Below, in pieces: positions 21,331-31,937 of a stretch of 64,000 nt of DNA. A program made the position numbers and the translations under genes. The stretch comes from Maniola hyperantus (lineage: Eukaryota > Arthropoda > Insecta > Lepidoptera > Nymphalidae). Numbering within the stretch: position 1 is the first letter of the stretch; each line of letters opens with the position of its first letter. Location: the NCBI RefSeq assembly GCF_902806685.2, contig NC_048552.1, forward strand, positions 9,761,662 through 9,825,661, in the 5' to 3' direction. The notes below the pieces were generated by a model. That model was not told the origin of the DNA, did no database searches, and saw nothing but the letters and a program-made list of their open reading frames with translations.

Positions 21331-21808
21331 ATTAGACTGCAGTTGGTGTGTAATATACTAATATAATTGATTATAATATACATACCTGATTCAAATAACT
21401 GATACATACTAAACGAATAATAAATAACACAAACCAATAATAAATGTATTAAATAATATGTAAAATACCGATACACTAATAAAATAAACTAATATATATT
21501 ATACTCTACAATCATACTAATTGATGTGGATGTTGTGGGCAAAAGAGCAAAAAATGAAGAATAAGACCGCTCCATGACTTCTGTCCTGTCTATCCTACGT
21601 CAGCGACTGCAACCTTAATGAACTTCCAAATGGAAGCTGCACGTATCAATGCCAATCAGATATTATTTATCGGAACATCAAGAGAACCTAATGGTAGCGC
21701 TGATGATGCTTTCACAATGACCCGCCGGATAAAAGGTGTGAAAGGTGAGATTAGGGAAGTAGCCAACGTCATTGTCCTGGGTAGGTCAAAGTAAAGTAAA
21801 ATATTCTT

Positions 21809-22183
21809 TACTAGCTGATGCCCGCGACTTTGTACGCGTAGGTTTTTAAAAATCCCGTGGGAATCCTTTAATTTTCTGGGATAAAAAGTAGCCTATGTCA
21901 CTTTCCAGTGGCCCTACCGCGGTTGTTTGACAGCTACAATGTCACGATCGCAATCATCTCTGATTGGTTAATGCTCGCTCACTATTGGCCACAATGCATT
22001 GTTGCAACAAGAATCGCACAAATTCAGCCAATCAGAACAATTGAGATTGTAATAATGATTGATGCAGGTTTTAGACAATCGCCCTACTGGTCTTTAACTA
22101 CCTATACCCATGCCAAAAATCACGTCGATCAGAATCAGAAGGACAAACTAACAAACAAACACACTTTCGCATTCATAATATGG
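21809..22183 (+). repeat. Family A repeat interrupted by a MITE
   Basis: ACTAGCTGATGCCCGCGACTT to CACTTTCCAG at 21907, then 181 foreign bases, then GTCTTTAACTACCTATACCC to CACTTTCGCATTCATAAT. The halves join exactly where other family A copies read CTCCAGGTCTTT. Confidence 0.75.
21908..22088. mobile_element. Foldback MITE nested in family A
   Basis: Starts TGGCCCTACCGCGGTTG and ends AATCGCCCTACTG. The interior is self-complementary (CAATCATCTCTGATTGGTTA against AGCCAATCAGAACAATTGAG). Its boundaries are defined by the interrupted host repeat. Confidence 0.65.
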
Positions 22184-22244
22184 GAAGTGATTGTATCTAC
22201 TCCAAATTTACGTAAAGAAATACAAAACAAAGATATTTGTACAA

Positions 22245-22300
22245 TTATAGGCGGTCTTAACGCTAAAATAGCGATCTCTTCCAGGCATCCCTAGGATAGA
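22245..22300 (+). repeat. Family I fragment
   Basis: AGGCGGTCTTAACGCTAAAAT and GCGATCTCTTCCAGGCAT. Confidence 0.5.
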
Positions 22301-22335
22301 GGATATACTTAATACTAATAAAAAGTAGCTATTCT

Positions 22336-22530
22336 TTAGTTTTGCCCCATCATCATCGTCAACTGATAGACATCCACTGCTGGACATAGCTTGGTCTCTT
22401 GTAGGGATTTCCATACGGTCTTGAGCCGTCTGAATGTATATCTTCGTCCTGTCCACTTAGTGGGGGGTCTTCTATCACTGCGCTTTCCAGTGCGAGGTCG
22501 CCACTTCAGCACCTTGGAACCCCACATTGA
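22336..22530 (-). pseudogene. RTE-like LINE ORF C-terminal fragment
   Basis: The minus frame reads Trp-Gly-Ser-Lys-Val-Leu-Lys-Trp-Arg-Pro-Arg-Thr-Gly-Lys-Arg, then Arg-Pro-Pro-Thr-Lys-Trp-Thr. This is the C-terminal tail typical of insect RTE-type elements. After a deletion it continues Trp-Lys-Ser-Leu-Gln-Glu. A related broken tail lies at 54046-54182. Confidence 0.65.
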
Positions 22531-22770
22531 ATCCTATGGGCTTCATATGAAGAAAGCTGGAGTCACTCAGTGAGTGATGCATGGAAAGAGCTTGGAGTCT
22601 CTCTACGTAGTCAAATCAGAAATGAGGTTTTATTTACTCCTACGGACCTGTAGGAAACGAGATTAACCGACATAGCTCGACATAGCACATAGTTCGAAAA
22701 ACCGATAGTTTTGCTTAGTTTGCAAGTAGCATCTCGCTGAAATGCAATGCTTAAGAAGTGTACCTACCTA

Positions 22771-23450
22771 GTTACCTAATACCTACTATACGACGTCGAT
22801 ACGACCTTGTTACCGTGAACTAACAATGAATTTATGATACGAGTGCAAAACCTAACTCCAGAAGGTCTAAAGCGTCGGGACAAATCGTGTCACCTATGTG
22901 TTTCTCCGGAAATGTTTCTGCGATTACAAGGTAGGTACAAATTTATTCGAAAATCTTAAAAAGGCACTAGACTAGTGTGTGATTTCATATTTTAAAGTTT
23001 TCGTATAATTTTTTAGCTGTAATTTGGAAATTATGAGCGAAATAATGCACCGGCAAACACATATGCTTATACACAGAGGCATACATAGCCCCTCTTTAGT
23101 CGGATAAAAAATGATCCCTTTGTTATCCCTCAAGAAATAATGACAAATTTTTGGTCATCGGCACCGAGCGCCCGAGCGATGAGTCTTCTTTTGGATCCAA
23201 ATCCATATTTCATGACGGTCGCTTTCTTCCCCCGGGCTGCAGATGATGCTGCTATTTCGGGAATAAATCAAAGATCAACGTTTTTAATTATATCCCGTAA
23301 TCACCGCGCGACGTCCGCTCCGAGCGATACTTATGTTAATTTCTATAAAAGCTACCGCTTTGATATTTCTTTTGTCATTCGAGTGTTCGCCAATATGGAG
23401 ACGGCTTACCTTTATTGTATCATATTTTCTCACTAACCATACTATGAATG
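22771..23450. other. Unassigned stretch
   Basis: A 98-codon + frame (23140-23436) and the surrounding DNA match nothing that I recognise, and no splice borders are convincing. 23455-23486 is a short reversed family A terminus (GAAGTCGCGGGCATCAGCTT). Confidence 0.4.
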
Positions 23451-23576
23451 TGAAAGCAGAGTAACGAAGTCGCGGGCATCAGCTTAAGCAGCATACCTAA
23501 TAATAAAAAGAAAATATTATATTATAGCTAAACTCATCAATACTCAGCCCCCAAATCTTTGAAAGCTGAAATGTTT

Positions 23577-23746
23577 GCACTACGCGACAGGTCAAGATGG
23601 CAATTGGGAAGGTAACGCCCCACACACCCGCACAGCTCCCACGCTAGCCCGTTGCGGGCGAGCGCAGATGACGTGCGAGACGCAGGTGTGCGGGGGTCTC
23701 CCCGCCTCATACCCCGATTGTCATTTCAACCCGTCGCGGACTATAT
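23577..23746. mobile_element. Family E foldback MITE, best copy
   Basis: TACGCGACAGGTCAAGATGG and CCCGTCGCGGACTATA are near-inverted ends. The inner TGGCAATTGGGAAGG and CCCCGATTGTCATTTC also pair. The GC-rich loop carries GCCCGTTGCGGGCGAGCG. No coding capacity. Confidence 0.75.
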
Positions 23747-24004
23747 TTCCACTTAAGAGGAGCATTTAACCGGATAATTATCCAGTCGACATTCCAATAT
23801 TTAATTTAAATTATGAATATAATATATTAGTAATCTTCGTCCACGAAAAAATAACCTTTTCGTGGTCCCACATCATCGCACTGTTGCTAGATCTATGTCA
23901 CCTATACCCCGTTCATTAGCATCGTTCAACGCGCTTTTGGACAATAATGCTCAATGGGACCCATTTAATGATGGGTCTGTAATACTGGTTCGGGAGTTAC
24001 TGAA

Positions 24005-24053
24005 GTACGCTGAGAGCATTACATGAATATGTCATTCAATGTTCTCAGCGTAC
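24005..24053. repeat. 16-bp hairpin with 17-base loop
   Basis: Arms GTACGCTGAGAGCATT and AATGTTCTCAGCGTAC pair fully apart from one G-U. The loop contains ACATGAATATGT. The outer flanks TGAA and TTCA could extend it with a bulge. Possible small-RNA hairpin or foldback remnant. Confidence 0.7.
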
Positions 24054-24503
24054 ATATTCAAAATCCTTTGATTTTTATCGTTTTGTATTTTATGTCTTTT
24101 TTCTTGTACCTTTATTTGTATTTAAATTTATTATTAATTATCTAGTTAGTGTAAGTGGCACTGCCGTTCTAATAAGATGAAAAAAAATAAAAAAAATAAA
24201 AAAATGAAGTAAGTACTTTTCTATCCACCACAAGTTTCTATTACAATAATCTCATTCCACACTAGTGGAGCACCTATATCTAGGGTCCACGCGATGACTT
24301 GCACAGCCGAAGGTCTGACGATGATGTATGTGCGGCGCGTAATGAGCGCCGGGATCTGTCGGGAGCGGCTCTAGCCTCTACACTATGTGCTAATGGACCT
24401 ATTTACCTATCATCCTACACTAGGTTAGGTATATTACATACCTAGGTATTTAGTGTGCCAAAAATCTAGCAAAAAGTAAATTGGAAATTGGATGAAGTGC
24501 CGT

Positions 24504-24840
24504 TCAGACGTTCTGGTTTTCAGGTAGTTGGCGCCGTATGTCAGCATTACCATATCAAATCTTGTTTGGTTGGATTTGGTATTATTGCTACAGAAATACG
24601 AGAGAGTATGAACCAGTCAGAGGTGATGGCGATTGTAGCAATGCAAACTATGATGTTAAGCACCCCAGTCTAAGATTAAGAATGGGTCTCTCTTTGTTAT
24701 AGTGTGCCCCTGTGTGTGGGGGTTAAAAGTGTGCCCAAGTTCATACGAACATGCTGGATAAATTAATCAAAACGACGAAATGTAGATATATTTCGGCACC
24801 GACTAACCGGTGCTCACTGCCTGCCAATCGGAACGTCTGA
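24504..24840. mobile_element. Candidate MITE with TTCAGACGTTC ends
   Basis: TTCAGACGTTCTGG at the left and GGAACGTCTGAA at the right are inverted. About 17 of the first 22 positions agree. No target duplication was established. A 61-codon frame inside is not convincing. Confidence 0.45.
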
Positions 24841-24887
24841 AAAATATCCATAAAATATTTAAACGAATGAGTAGTAGATACAATACA

Positions 24888-25400
24888 ATTTAATTTTTGA
24901 TAATGGATAAGAAAACTATTTCATTTCTTTTAAAATGTCGATTTCAAGATACACAAGAATTTTGTGTGAGATATCCAAAAAATGGTCCTCGCAAAACGTT
25001 CGAGGACAAAAAGAACCGACTTTCCACGCACAGGTTTTCTTTAAAAGTACTTAATCACTCAACTTTACAACTTCCACCCGTTTCTCTCTTCATAGAGCGG
25101 TACGATTTGTCACAGGAGTTGTATGTAATGGAACCTCTGACAAATGATGCCTCGCTAATGACGCGGAACGGTTATTAGGACCAGATCACTCGTTAATACT
25201 GTCGCGTCTGAAGGGAAACCTGGGTGGCAGATACTATAGAAAGCTAGCTAATGGTGCCTTGTGATTAATTTCCCTTTACCTTGATTTACTGCCTACCACT
25301 AAAGTTGTAATTACCTGGCTTGTCCCTTTTTGACTAGTTTAATAGCCAAGCGTCAGTAATCCTACCGTCTATGTTCTACAACGCGAGTAGCGGACGCTTT
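24888..25400. other. Unassigned stretch with an orphan open frame
   Basis: A 93-codon frame (24897-25178, +) starts in a good ATAATGG context but has no recognisable domain, homologue or splice support. It is listed as unknown. Confidence 0.35.
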
Positions 25401-25413
25401 TTTTTATATTTGC

Positions 25414-25480
25414 CCGAAATTGCGCTTACGCACCCCCCCCCCTTTGGAAGCCAGCCGGTCAGTTAACTGGAGGGAAGGTA
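25414..25480 (+). repeat. Family K repeat, left part
   Basis: TGCGCTTACGCACC, a long C-run, GGAAGCCAGCCGGTCAGTTA and ACTGGAGGGAAGGT correspond to 3066-3132. Confidence 0.65.
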
Positions 25481-25482
25481 GA

Positions 25483-26039
25483 GATCTGTACGCACCTGAG
25501 CTGCGCTGCGCGTCGCTTCAGTCCGACTGCAGAAAGCATCACTTCAGGCCGCTCACGGTACCCACCGCACTACAACTGCAGTACGCGGCAGCTCGCGTCA
25601 CTTCTATGCCCGATCGCGTACGAACAACAACGTCGCAAGATGAGCGACATTGAAGAGGGAAAGGGTGGAAGCCGACATCCTAGGGGTTGGGAGTTTTTAG
25701 GATATCATGTGCCAAAAATTAAAACTACGTTATTTATTTTGGGGTCTATCACGCCTATTCATTAAATACTTAACTCGATGCGCGTGTATCTTATCCGAGC
25801 GCCGTACGCATTCTGAAGCGACGCGACGCGCCGCTGGGTATGTCGCACTAGCGTCGCTGCACCGCGCGTCGCTTCGCTGCGCTTCACAATATTCTCCCAG
25901 CCGCGACGCGCGGCAAAGTGAAGCGCTGTGCAGCGCCGCTCTAGTGCGGTATGCGCCATACAAAGTGATAGAAATAATATTTTGACGCTCTGTGCCGCGA
26001 CGTGCAGTGACGCGCAGCAGCTTAGGTGCGAACAGACCT
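25483..26039. mobile_element. GC-rich foldback MITE nested in family K
   Basis: The left end ATCTGTACGCACCTGAGCTG and the right end CAGCTTAGGTGCGAACAGA are inverted. GCGCTGCGCGTC pairs with GACGCGCAGC-type sequence. The two halves of family K lie on either side. Open frames inside are by-products of the GC-rich palindromic sequence. Confidence 0.7.
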
Positions 26040-26040
26040 T

Positions 26041-26190
26041 AGGTGACCGGAATACCCACTAAAACCCACCGGCGCTCCTGCGACCCAGCCAACGACGTCC
26101 GACGAGGCGGACCCTCCACCGGGGACCCACTAACGAGGTCCCCCGCCACACGTCCGAGCTGGTACTCCACGCAGCACCCCCTGCCACACA
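26041..26190 (+). repeat. Family K repeat, right part
   Basis: GGTGACCGGAATACCCACT, AACCCACCGGCGCTCCTGCG and AGGCGGACCCTCCACCGGGG match 3157-3320. Confidence 0.7.
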
Positions 26191-26195
26191 CCCGT

Positions 26196-26386
26196 AAACT
26201 TTTAAACTTTAAGGGTTTCTGGCAGGGGTGTTGCCACAACACTAAGTGTCTGGCAATACATGTCGTCATTTCTAAAACTATTCCGAAGAAAATATACAAA
26301 AATTAGACTTTATACTTTGATATAAGATTTTTACATCTTTGTTACCTGTTATCTCTCAAAGCCACCATGATCCAAACTCATAATAT
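26196..26386 (+). repeat. Family F repeat, copy 2
   Basis: TTTAAGGGTTTCTGGCAGGGG, ACACTAAGTGTCTGGCAATAC, TTACCTGTTATCTCTCAAAG, CACCATGATCCAAACTC. The most complete of the three copies. Confidence 0.75.
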
Positions 26387-26897
26387 AATAATTATTACAT
26401 CTCAAAACCCCTCTGAGTTGAGACGATCCGCAAACGTCATCACTTCACCAAGTCCGCCGACCCGCGGGTGAATAGTGAAAAAGACATTATTCCAAATTTG
26501 AACTGTAATTTATCAAGCTCTGATCCATTCCTTTGACCCACCATGTTATGACAAGATGAAATATATCCGCCGATGATATTCCAAAATCCAATCTTAGATA
26601 CATTTGTGTTCCATTTTTAAATGTTTTTTTTTTTCTTTTTATCGTGGGGGGACACGACAAAGACTCTGTCGTATTAGTGATGTGACATCCGGCGTACAAT
26701 GTATCGATGAGTGATAGTCGAGGGACGGTGTAGGGCAATACGACTTTTTATTATTGTTTGCTTTGGCGTATATAAATGGTTTCTAGTAGTGAGGAGGCGC
26801 GGCGGCGGCGTATAGTAGAAAACCGGCTACTGCATGTCATTGTCGCTATAAAGTTAATTATTGATAATACACATTTTTCTTTAGTTACCTATCTATA
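26387..26897. other. Unassigned stretch
   Basis: Nothing recognised. A T-rich tract precedes ATCGTGGGGGGACACGAC near 26643. Confidence 0.35.
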
Positions 26898-27090
26898 AAT
26901 ATTATAAATGCGAAAGTGTGTCTGTATGTCTGTCTTCTACTAGCTTTCACGGCCCATATTATGTTTAAATTTGGGACAGAGATAGCTTGCATCCCGAGAC
27001 CGTTCCCGGGGTATTTTGTCACGGAAAATCAGAGTTCCCTCGAAATTAAAAAAAACTAAATCAACGTGGATGAATTCGAGCGCATAATTC
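26898..27090 (-). repeat. Family A repeat, reverse
   Basis: ATTATAAATGCGAAAGTGTG, CTTTCACGGCCCAT, AGAGATAGCTTGCATCCC and TCACGGAAAATCAGAGTTCC. Confidence 0.65.
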
Positions 27091-27180
27091 CCAACCAGTG
27101 GTAAATTAAATTAATTGACGATTCAAAAGCACTTGTAAAAGTTTACTTGAATAAAAATATATTCTATTCTATTCTATTCA
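27091..27180 (+). repeat. Retroelement 3' end with TATTC tail
   Basis: GACGATTCAAAAGCACTTGT, AAAGTTTACTTGAATAAA and a (TTCTA)n tail. The same end (GACGATTCGAAAGCGC) occurs at 15887. It is flanked by two family A pieces. Confidence 0.5.
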
Positions 27181-27185
27181 TCTAT

Positions 27186-27314
27186 TAGGTACAGAGATAG
27201 TTTGCATCGCAGAAACGGATATAGGCTACTTTATTCTGAAAAATCAAAGAGTTCCGTTGGGATTTGTGAAAAACCTAAGCCCACACGAACGAAGTCGCGC
27301 GCATTATCAAGTAG
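27186..27314 (-). repeat. Family A repeat, reverse, partial
   Basis: ACAGAGATAGTTTGCATCGC, GGCTACTTTATTCTGAAAAA and CGAACGAAGTCGCGCGCAT. Confidence 0.6.
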
Positions 27315-27544
27315 ATTATAAAAATAGAATGAATAGAATGTAAAAAGTGTAAATTAAACAATTAGCCACTGCCGATACTAATAATAGCAAATAACAGTCA
27401 TGTTATGTGCTTTGCACACAAATGTCACAGTTGCTGACGGATCATCAAAGACAAGATGCGTGGTCCAAGTTTAATTAGAAAGCGTAATTGTAAATATTTC
27501 ATTATTAGGTAATTATTTTAGACTAATGACCATTGCGCCGTCGT

Positions 27545-27945
27545 CATCAACCGATAGGTGTCCACTGCTAGATAGATCTCTTGTAGGGACTTCCATATTC
27601 CATACTGTATGCATCGCCTGAATTCCTCCTACTCGACTGATGTCGTCTGTCCGTCAAAGTAAAAAGTATCTCCGAGATACAAGCTATCTCATTACCAAAT
27701 TTTGTCAAAATCGGTTATAAGGATGGGCCGGAAAAGCTAGCAGCGTTTTCTCGTAGCTGTGGCTTTCAATTTATTTTGGAGTGTCTGATACCCGCGTCTT
27801 CTTTCGCATCGATATTCAAAAATCGCTGGAGACTCTTTGATTTCCGGGATGAAAGTAGTCTATGTCCCCCCAATATCTAACTATATTGATTGAAGGACAA
27901 GCCAACAAACATACACACTTTCGCATTTATAACATGGGTAGTGGT
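27545..27945. repeat. Mosaic of RTE-end and family A pieces
   Basis: 27545-27640: ACCGATAGGTGTCCACTGCT and CTCTTGTAGGGACTTCCAT (RTE 3' end, minus). 27650-27740: GAGATACAAGCTATCTCATT and GGATGGGCCGGAAAAGC (family A subtype, +). 27785-27945: a second family A piece (+) with GGACAAGCCAACAAAC. Confidence 0.55.
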
Positions 27946-28009
27946 AATGGTACTGATTCTGAGCGCAACTAAATTTTTGAGTAGGTATTCTCATCTTTTT
28001 CTTACCAAT

Positions 28010-28138
28010 AAGAAAAGGACAGAAAAATCTAATTTAATTTAGAACTGTCAAATCTCGTGAGTTAAGGTGCTAGTTATGAGCCTATTGTTTTTTAAGAGCG
28101 CACTAAAATTTAACAATAAATTTTCTGTCCTTTTTTAG
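28010..28138. mobile_element. Small foldback MITE
   Basis: AAGAAAAGGACAGAAAA and TTTTCTGTCCTTTTTT are inverted, about 95 bp apart. No target duplication was resolved. Confidence 0.55.
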
Positions 28139-28240
28139 CAATATTGTTTTCGCACTTTATAATTTATTATCTCTGACAGAAGTCACGTGATCGTTGCGTC
28201 AACATTCTGTGTCGAAAAGTATAAATATGAGCGGTTGATG

Positions 28241-28251
28241 AATTTTAAGGC
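28241..28251 (+). repeat. Target-site duplication, 5' copy (jockey LINE)
   Basis: AATTTTAAGGC, identical to 31938-31948. The first As of the 3' copy may belong to the element's A-tail. Confidence 0.75.
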
Positions 28252-28801
28252 CACCTCCGACTGCCCCAGGAAGCAACCTACCGAGGAACCCCCGAGCTGT
28301 GTTCTTTGCAGGTCTCAAGGGCACACCGCGAATTATCGCGGATGCCCTAAAGCCCCCAAGGAGCAAAAGCGAAGGGTCAAACCGGCCGGCCGCAAACCTG
28401 CTGCAGCTCCCCAACCCGCCCAGAAATTCGTCCCTGCGCCGGCTCCGGCCACCAACGCATGGGAAAAACCCCTTCCCAGGGCTAACCCTCCTGCGCCAAA
28501 GCCCGCCCAACCAGCCCCGGCCAAGCCCGCCCAATCAGCCCCGGCCAAGCCCGCCCAATCAGCCCCGGTAAAGGCTTCCGCGCCTACGCCCCAGCCCCAA
28601 GCAGAGCCTTCTCTCCATTCATCCGCGGCGACTAACGCTGCGGATAATCTCCACTTAATCGAAACTGTCCTCGCCTCTATTGATATAGTGGAGATGGAAG
28701 TTTTCGCCCGGACCTTCAGGAAGGATCCCAAATTAGCTATTACCCAACACTTGGGTCTGCTCATCTCCATTAATAACCTTAAAGCAACCCATAATGGATA
28801 G
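28252..28801 (+). pseudogene. Jockey ORF1 (gag-like), 5'-truncated
   Basis: Open to TAG at 28799-28801. The visible part begins at a Ser-Asp-Cys-Pro remnant, then a CCHC-type zinc knuckle (Cys-Val-Leu-Cys ... His ... Cys, coded near 28295-28345), as in the last knuckle of jockey-clade gag proteins. A Pro/Ala/Lys-rich linker follows, with three 24-bp tandem units (28499-28573), then a short hydrophobic tail. The Met at 28220-28240 is in host DNA and is not the real start. The last codons overlap the ORF2 start (ATGGATAG). Confidence 0.75.
28499..28573 (+). repeat. 24-bp tandem repeat inside ORF1
   Basis: Three consecutive units starting AAGCCCGCCCAA encode Lys-Pro-Ala-Gln-(Pro/Ser)-Ala-Pro-(Ala/Val). 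Confidence 0.75.
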
Positions 28802-31709
28802 TACGACCAAAGGTAGATTAAAACCCCACTCCTTAGTAGTCGCGTTCTACAACGCGAACGGCCTTATCGACCAAATGGACGAAGTCCGCGAATTTGTATG
28901 TGCACATCAAACCGACATTCTCCTAGTGCAAGAGACCTTCTTGAAACCTAGTAGAAGTAATCCCCGAATTGCTAATTTTAATATAGTCAGAAACGACAGG
29001 GCCACTGCTAAGGGTGGCACTGCCATATACTACAGAAGGGCTCTTCACTGCACTCCTCTCGATCCTCCACAACTAACCAATATGGAAGCCTCCATATGTC
29101 AGGTGAGTATGACTGGCCATCCGTCGGTCATACTAGCATCCGTCTATCTCTCTCCCTCGAAAGATCTGTTAGAAAGTGACATCCGCGCACTTCTCTCATT
29201 AGGAGACTCCGTTATCGTGGCCGGAGACCTTAACGCCAAACATCAAAGTTGGAATTGCCGCTCCCCGAACACACGAGGACGCCAACTCGAAAGACTGACG
29301 CACCGCCCCGATCTTAACTTCATAGTTATAGCACCTGACACACCGACTCGTTACCCAATGACCGACAATTCAACAGACAGACCGGACATACTCGATATAG
29401 CTCTTCTAAAGAACATCGCCCTTCAGGTGAGTCCTTTGGAGGTGCTGTCCGAGCTAGGTTCAGACCACCGTCCCGTCCTAATGCGGCTAGGACCCCCGCC
29501 CACCGCGGCCCCCCCGACCAAAACAGTCATTGACTTCAAGAAGCTCTCAGAGCATCTTAAGTCTATAGACTCTGTGCACATCTCTCAAATTCCTGACATT
29601 ATAGGTAGTCTAGATGAAGCGCATGCAGCCTCACTGCACCTTACTAATCATATCCGCGATGCTCTAAGCGCCTGCTCCCGACAGATGCCGAACGGTTTCA
29701 CCCGTCGACAGTTGCCGGACGACGCCAGAGAGCTCATCACCATCAAAAACGCTAAACGTAGAGCCCATGACGCATGTCCTAACGCCGACAACCGGAGAGA
29801 ACTCTGGCGAGCCCAGAGGGAGGTAAAGGCTCGCCTTGCCGAACTCCGCGACGAACAATGGGACAGGAAGCTGAGTGAGCTCAAGCCATCGCATGTAGCC
29901 TACTACAGCCTGGCGAGAGCTCTCAAAGCCGACCCTGTCTCGGCCACTCCTCCGCTTTTACGTCCCAATCAACCACCCGCCTTTGAAGATGTCGATAAGG
30001 CCGAATGCTTGGCTGATAGCCTAGAAGCCCAATGCTCCCCGAGCACCATCTCTGTAGACAAGTCCCACATAGAACTAGTCGAAAACAAACTAGCATCTAT
30101 CTTCTCTTCCGCCCCAGATGGCGATCCAATCCTCCCGACGAATAGCGGCGAAGTTCGTCAAATTATTAAAGAATTTCACGCCAAAAAAGCCCCAGGCCCC
30201 GACTCTATCAATAATAAAACTCTAAAGTTACTCCCCGACGTATTAATCAACCTCCTGGTTGTCATTTTTAACACCCTCATGGCGGGATGCTCCTTCCCCG
30301 ACAGGTGGAAAGAAGCTACCGTTATAGGCATCCCCAAGCCAGGGAAACCTAGGAACCTCCCTACTAGCTACCGCCCCATTAGTTTGCTCAACACCCTTGG
30401 CAAGGTGTATGAGAAAGTCATCCTTAACCGACTTAGGTCCGTCGTAGAGGAGAAAAACCTCCTCAACGACGAGCAATTTGGCTTTCGAACCAGACACTCA
30501 TGTGTTCACCAAGTGCACCGCCTCACGGAGCACATCCTTCTCGGTTTCAACCGATTCAAAACGAGAGGCATCCCAACGGGAGCCCTCTTCTTCGATGTAG
30601 CCAAAGCCTTCGACAAGGTGTGGCATGCCGGCTTGATCTACAAGCTTTACCATCTAGGCGTGCCCGAAAGACTCGTACGTTTACTACGAGAATTTCTCAC
30701 CAATCGAACTTTCCGCTACCGTCTGGATGGAACCCTATCCTCCCCAAGACCTCTTCGAGCAGGAGTCCCTCAGGGCTCCCTGCTCTCGCCACTTTTGTAC
30801 GCGCTGTACACCAGCGACATTCCCAGATCCCCTCATGTTCATATAGCCCAGTTCGCGGATGACACCGCTCTATACAGCTCCGACTTAAACTACCGGAACG
30901 TTAAAGCTCGACTCCAAAAGGCAGTCAGTAGCCTAGGCCACTGGTTCCGCCTTTGGAGGATAGAGGTTAACCCGGAGAAAAGCGCAGCAGTGCTCTTTCA
31001 AAAGTCCAAAAGGAAATCACAATACAAACTTCGACAGACTGAAATAACTCTTTACGACCGCCCCATTCCCTGGCAAACTAATACCAAGTACTTGGGTGTA
31101 ACCTTTGATGACAAGATGAGCTTCGCCGCGCACATTCGTAGAGTCCGCAAGAACGCAGCGTATGTGCTCTCCCGTCTTTACCCCATGATATGCGCAAAGA
31201 GCAAAATGTCACTTCGACATAAAGTCACGCTATACAAAACGTGCATCCGCCCAATAATGTCTTATGCCTGTGTTGCATTTGCACACCTGCCGCCCTCCTC
31301 TCTCAAACCTCTCCAAGTCCTACAGAATAAGTTTATGCGTACGGCCACTGGCTCCCCGTGGTACATGCGCAACGTGGACCTCCACAGAGACCTCCAACTC
31401 CCGACAATAGCTCATTACTTTAAACAGCTTTCCAAAAATTATTTTGAGAAAGCCATTAGACACCCCAACCCCCTAATAGTTGAGGCAGCGACTTACACCC
31501 CTGACCGAAACGACCCCCCAGATAAAAGACGCCCTAAGCACGTCCTTAATGACCCCGACGATCAAATCATGACCGACAATGCACCCTATCTCGTAGGGCT
31601 ACACAATTCAACCTCATCACAGCGTCTTCGCCGGCGAAGACGAGGTCCCCGATTTCTAACGTCACCCGGACGTGGGCTCACGCCACGGCCTCGGGGGCGT
31701 ACGGACTAA
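28794..31709 (+). CDS. Jockey ORF2: endonuclease / reverse transcriptase, 971 residues
   Basis: Intact frame. Residues about 14-230 form an apurinic-like endonuclease: Asn in FYNANG, QETF, GGTAIYY, GDLNAKH and the catalytic GSDHRP motif. Residues about 510-780 form the reverse transcriptase: SYRPISLLN, EQFGFR, FFDVAKAFDKVWH (first catalytic Asp), GVPQGSLLSPLLY, QFADDTALY (catalytic Asp pair), then KYLGVTFDD. An Arg-rich C-terminus follows. It nicks target DNA and copies the element RNA into it. It starts within the last codons of ORF1, suggesting coupled translation. The length fits jockey-clade ORF2 (around 900-1000 residues). The loss of 5' sequence means that it is probably not transcribed from its own promoter. 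Confidence 0.9.
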   Translation: MDSTTKGRLKPHSLVVAFYNANGLIDQMDEVREFVCAHQTDILLVQETFLKPSRSNPRIANFNIVRNDRATAKGGTAIYYRRALHCTPLDPPQLTNMEASICQVSMTGHPSVILASVYLSPSKDLLESDIRALLSLGDSVIVAGDLNAKHQSWNCRSPNTRGRQLERLTHRPDLNFIVIAPDTPTRYPMTDNSTDRPDILDIALLKNIALQVSPLEVLSELGSDHRPVLMRLGPPPTAAPPTKTVIDFKKLSEHLKSIDSVHISQIPDIIGSLDEAHAASLHLTNHIRDALSACSRQMPNGFTRRQLPDDARELITIKNAKRRAHDACPNADNRRELWRAQREVKARLAELRDEQWDRKLSELKPSHVAYYSLARALKADPVSATPPLLRPNQPPAFEDVDKAECLADSLEAQCSPSTISVDKSHIELVENKLASIFSSAPDGDPILPTNSGEVRQIIKEFHAKKAPGPDSINNKTLKLLPDVLINLLVVIFNTLMAGCSFPDRWKEATVIGIPKPGKPRNLPTSYRPISLLNTLGKVYEKVILNRLRSVVEEKNLLNDEQFGFRTRHSCVHQVHRLTEHILLGFNRFKTRGIPTGALFFDVAKAFDKVWHAGLIYKLYHLGVPERLVRLLREFLTNRTFRYRLDGTLSSPRPLRAGVPQGSLLSPLLYALYTSDIPRSPHVHIAQFADDTALYSSDLNYRNVKARLQKAVSSLGHWFRLWRIEVNPEKSAAVLFQKSKRKSQYKLRQTEITLYDRPIPWQTNTKYLGVTFDDKMSFAAHIRRVRKNAAYVLSRLYPMICAKSKMSLRHKVTLYKTCIRPIMSYACVAFAHLPPSSLKPLQVLQNKFMRTATGSPWYMRNVDLHRDLQLPTIAHYFKQLSKNYFEKAIRHPNPLIVEAATYTPDRNDPPDKRRPKHVLNDPDDQIMTDNAPYLVGLHNSTSSQRLRRRRRGPRFLTSPGRGLTPRPRGRTD

Positions 31710-31937
31710 CCAACAAAACCGACAACTCCACCCATCCCAACGTCATCCTAAGCCGTGGTCCGAGCCTCACAGGAGGCGCCCTTAGGAGGACGTTGCCCCC
31801 CGACCTCTCGAATTATTTCTTCGAGCCCTAGGGCTCACCCCCAGGCGGAGCTTCGCGCTCGCCAACCCCCCCGGTGACGCTGTAGCGGCCAATAGGGCCT
31901 ACGCAGCATAGTCAATCCGAAACAACACACACAAAAA

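Noticed and set aside
24897..25178. 93-codon frame as a gene
   Set aside because: Good ATG context but no recognisable domain, promoter, splice site or poly(A) signal. Kept only as an unassigned stretch.
25707..25985. 92-codon frame and two antisense frames
   Set aside because: Inside a palindromic GC-rich MITE. Open frames on both strands follow from its inverted-repeat structure.
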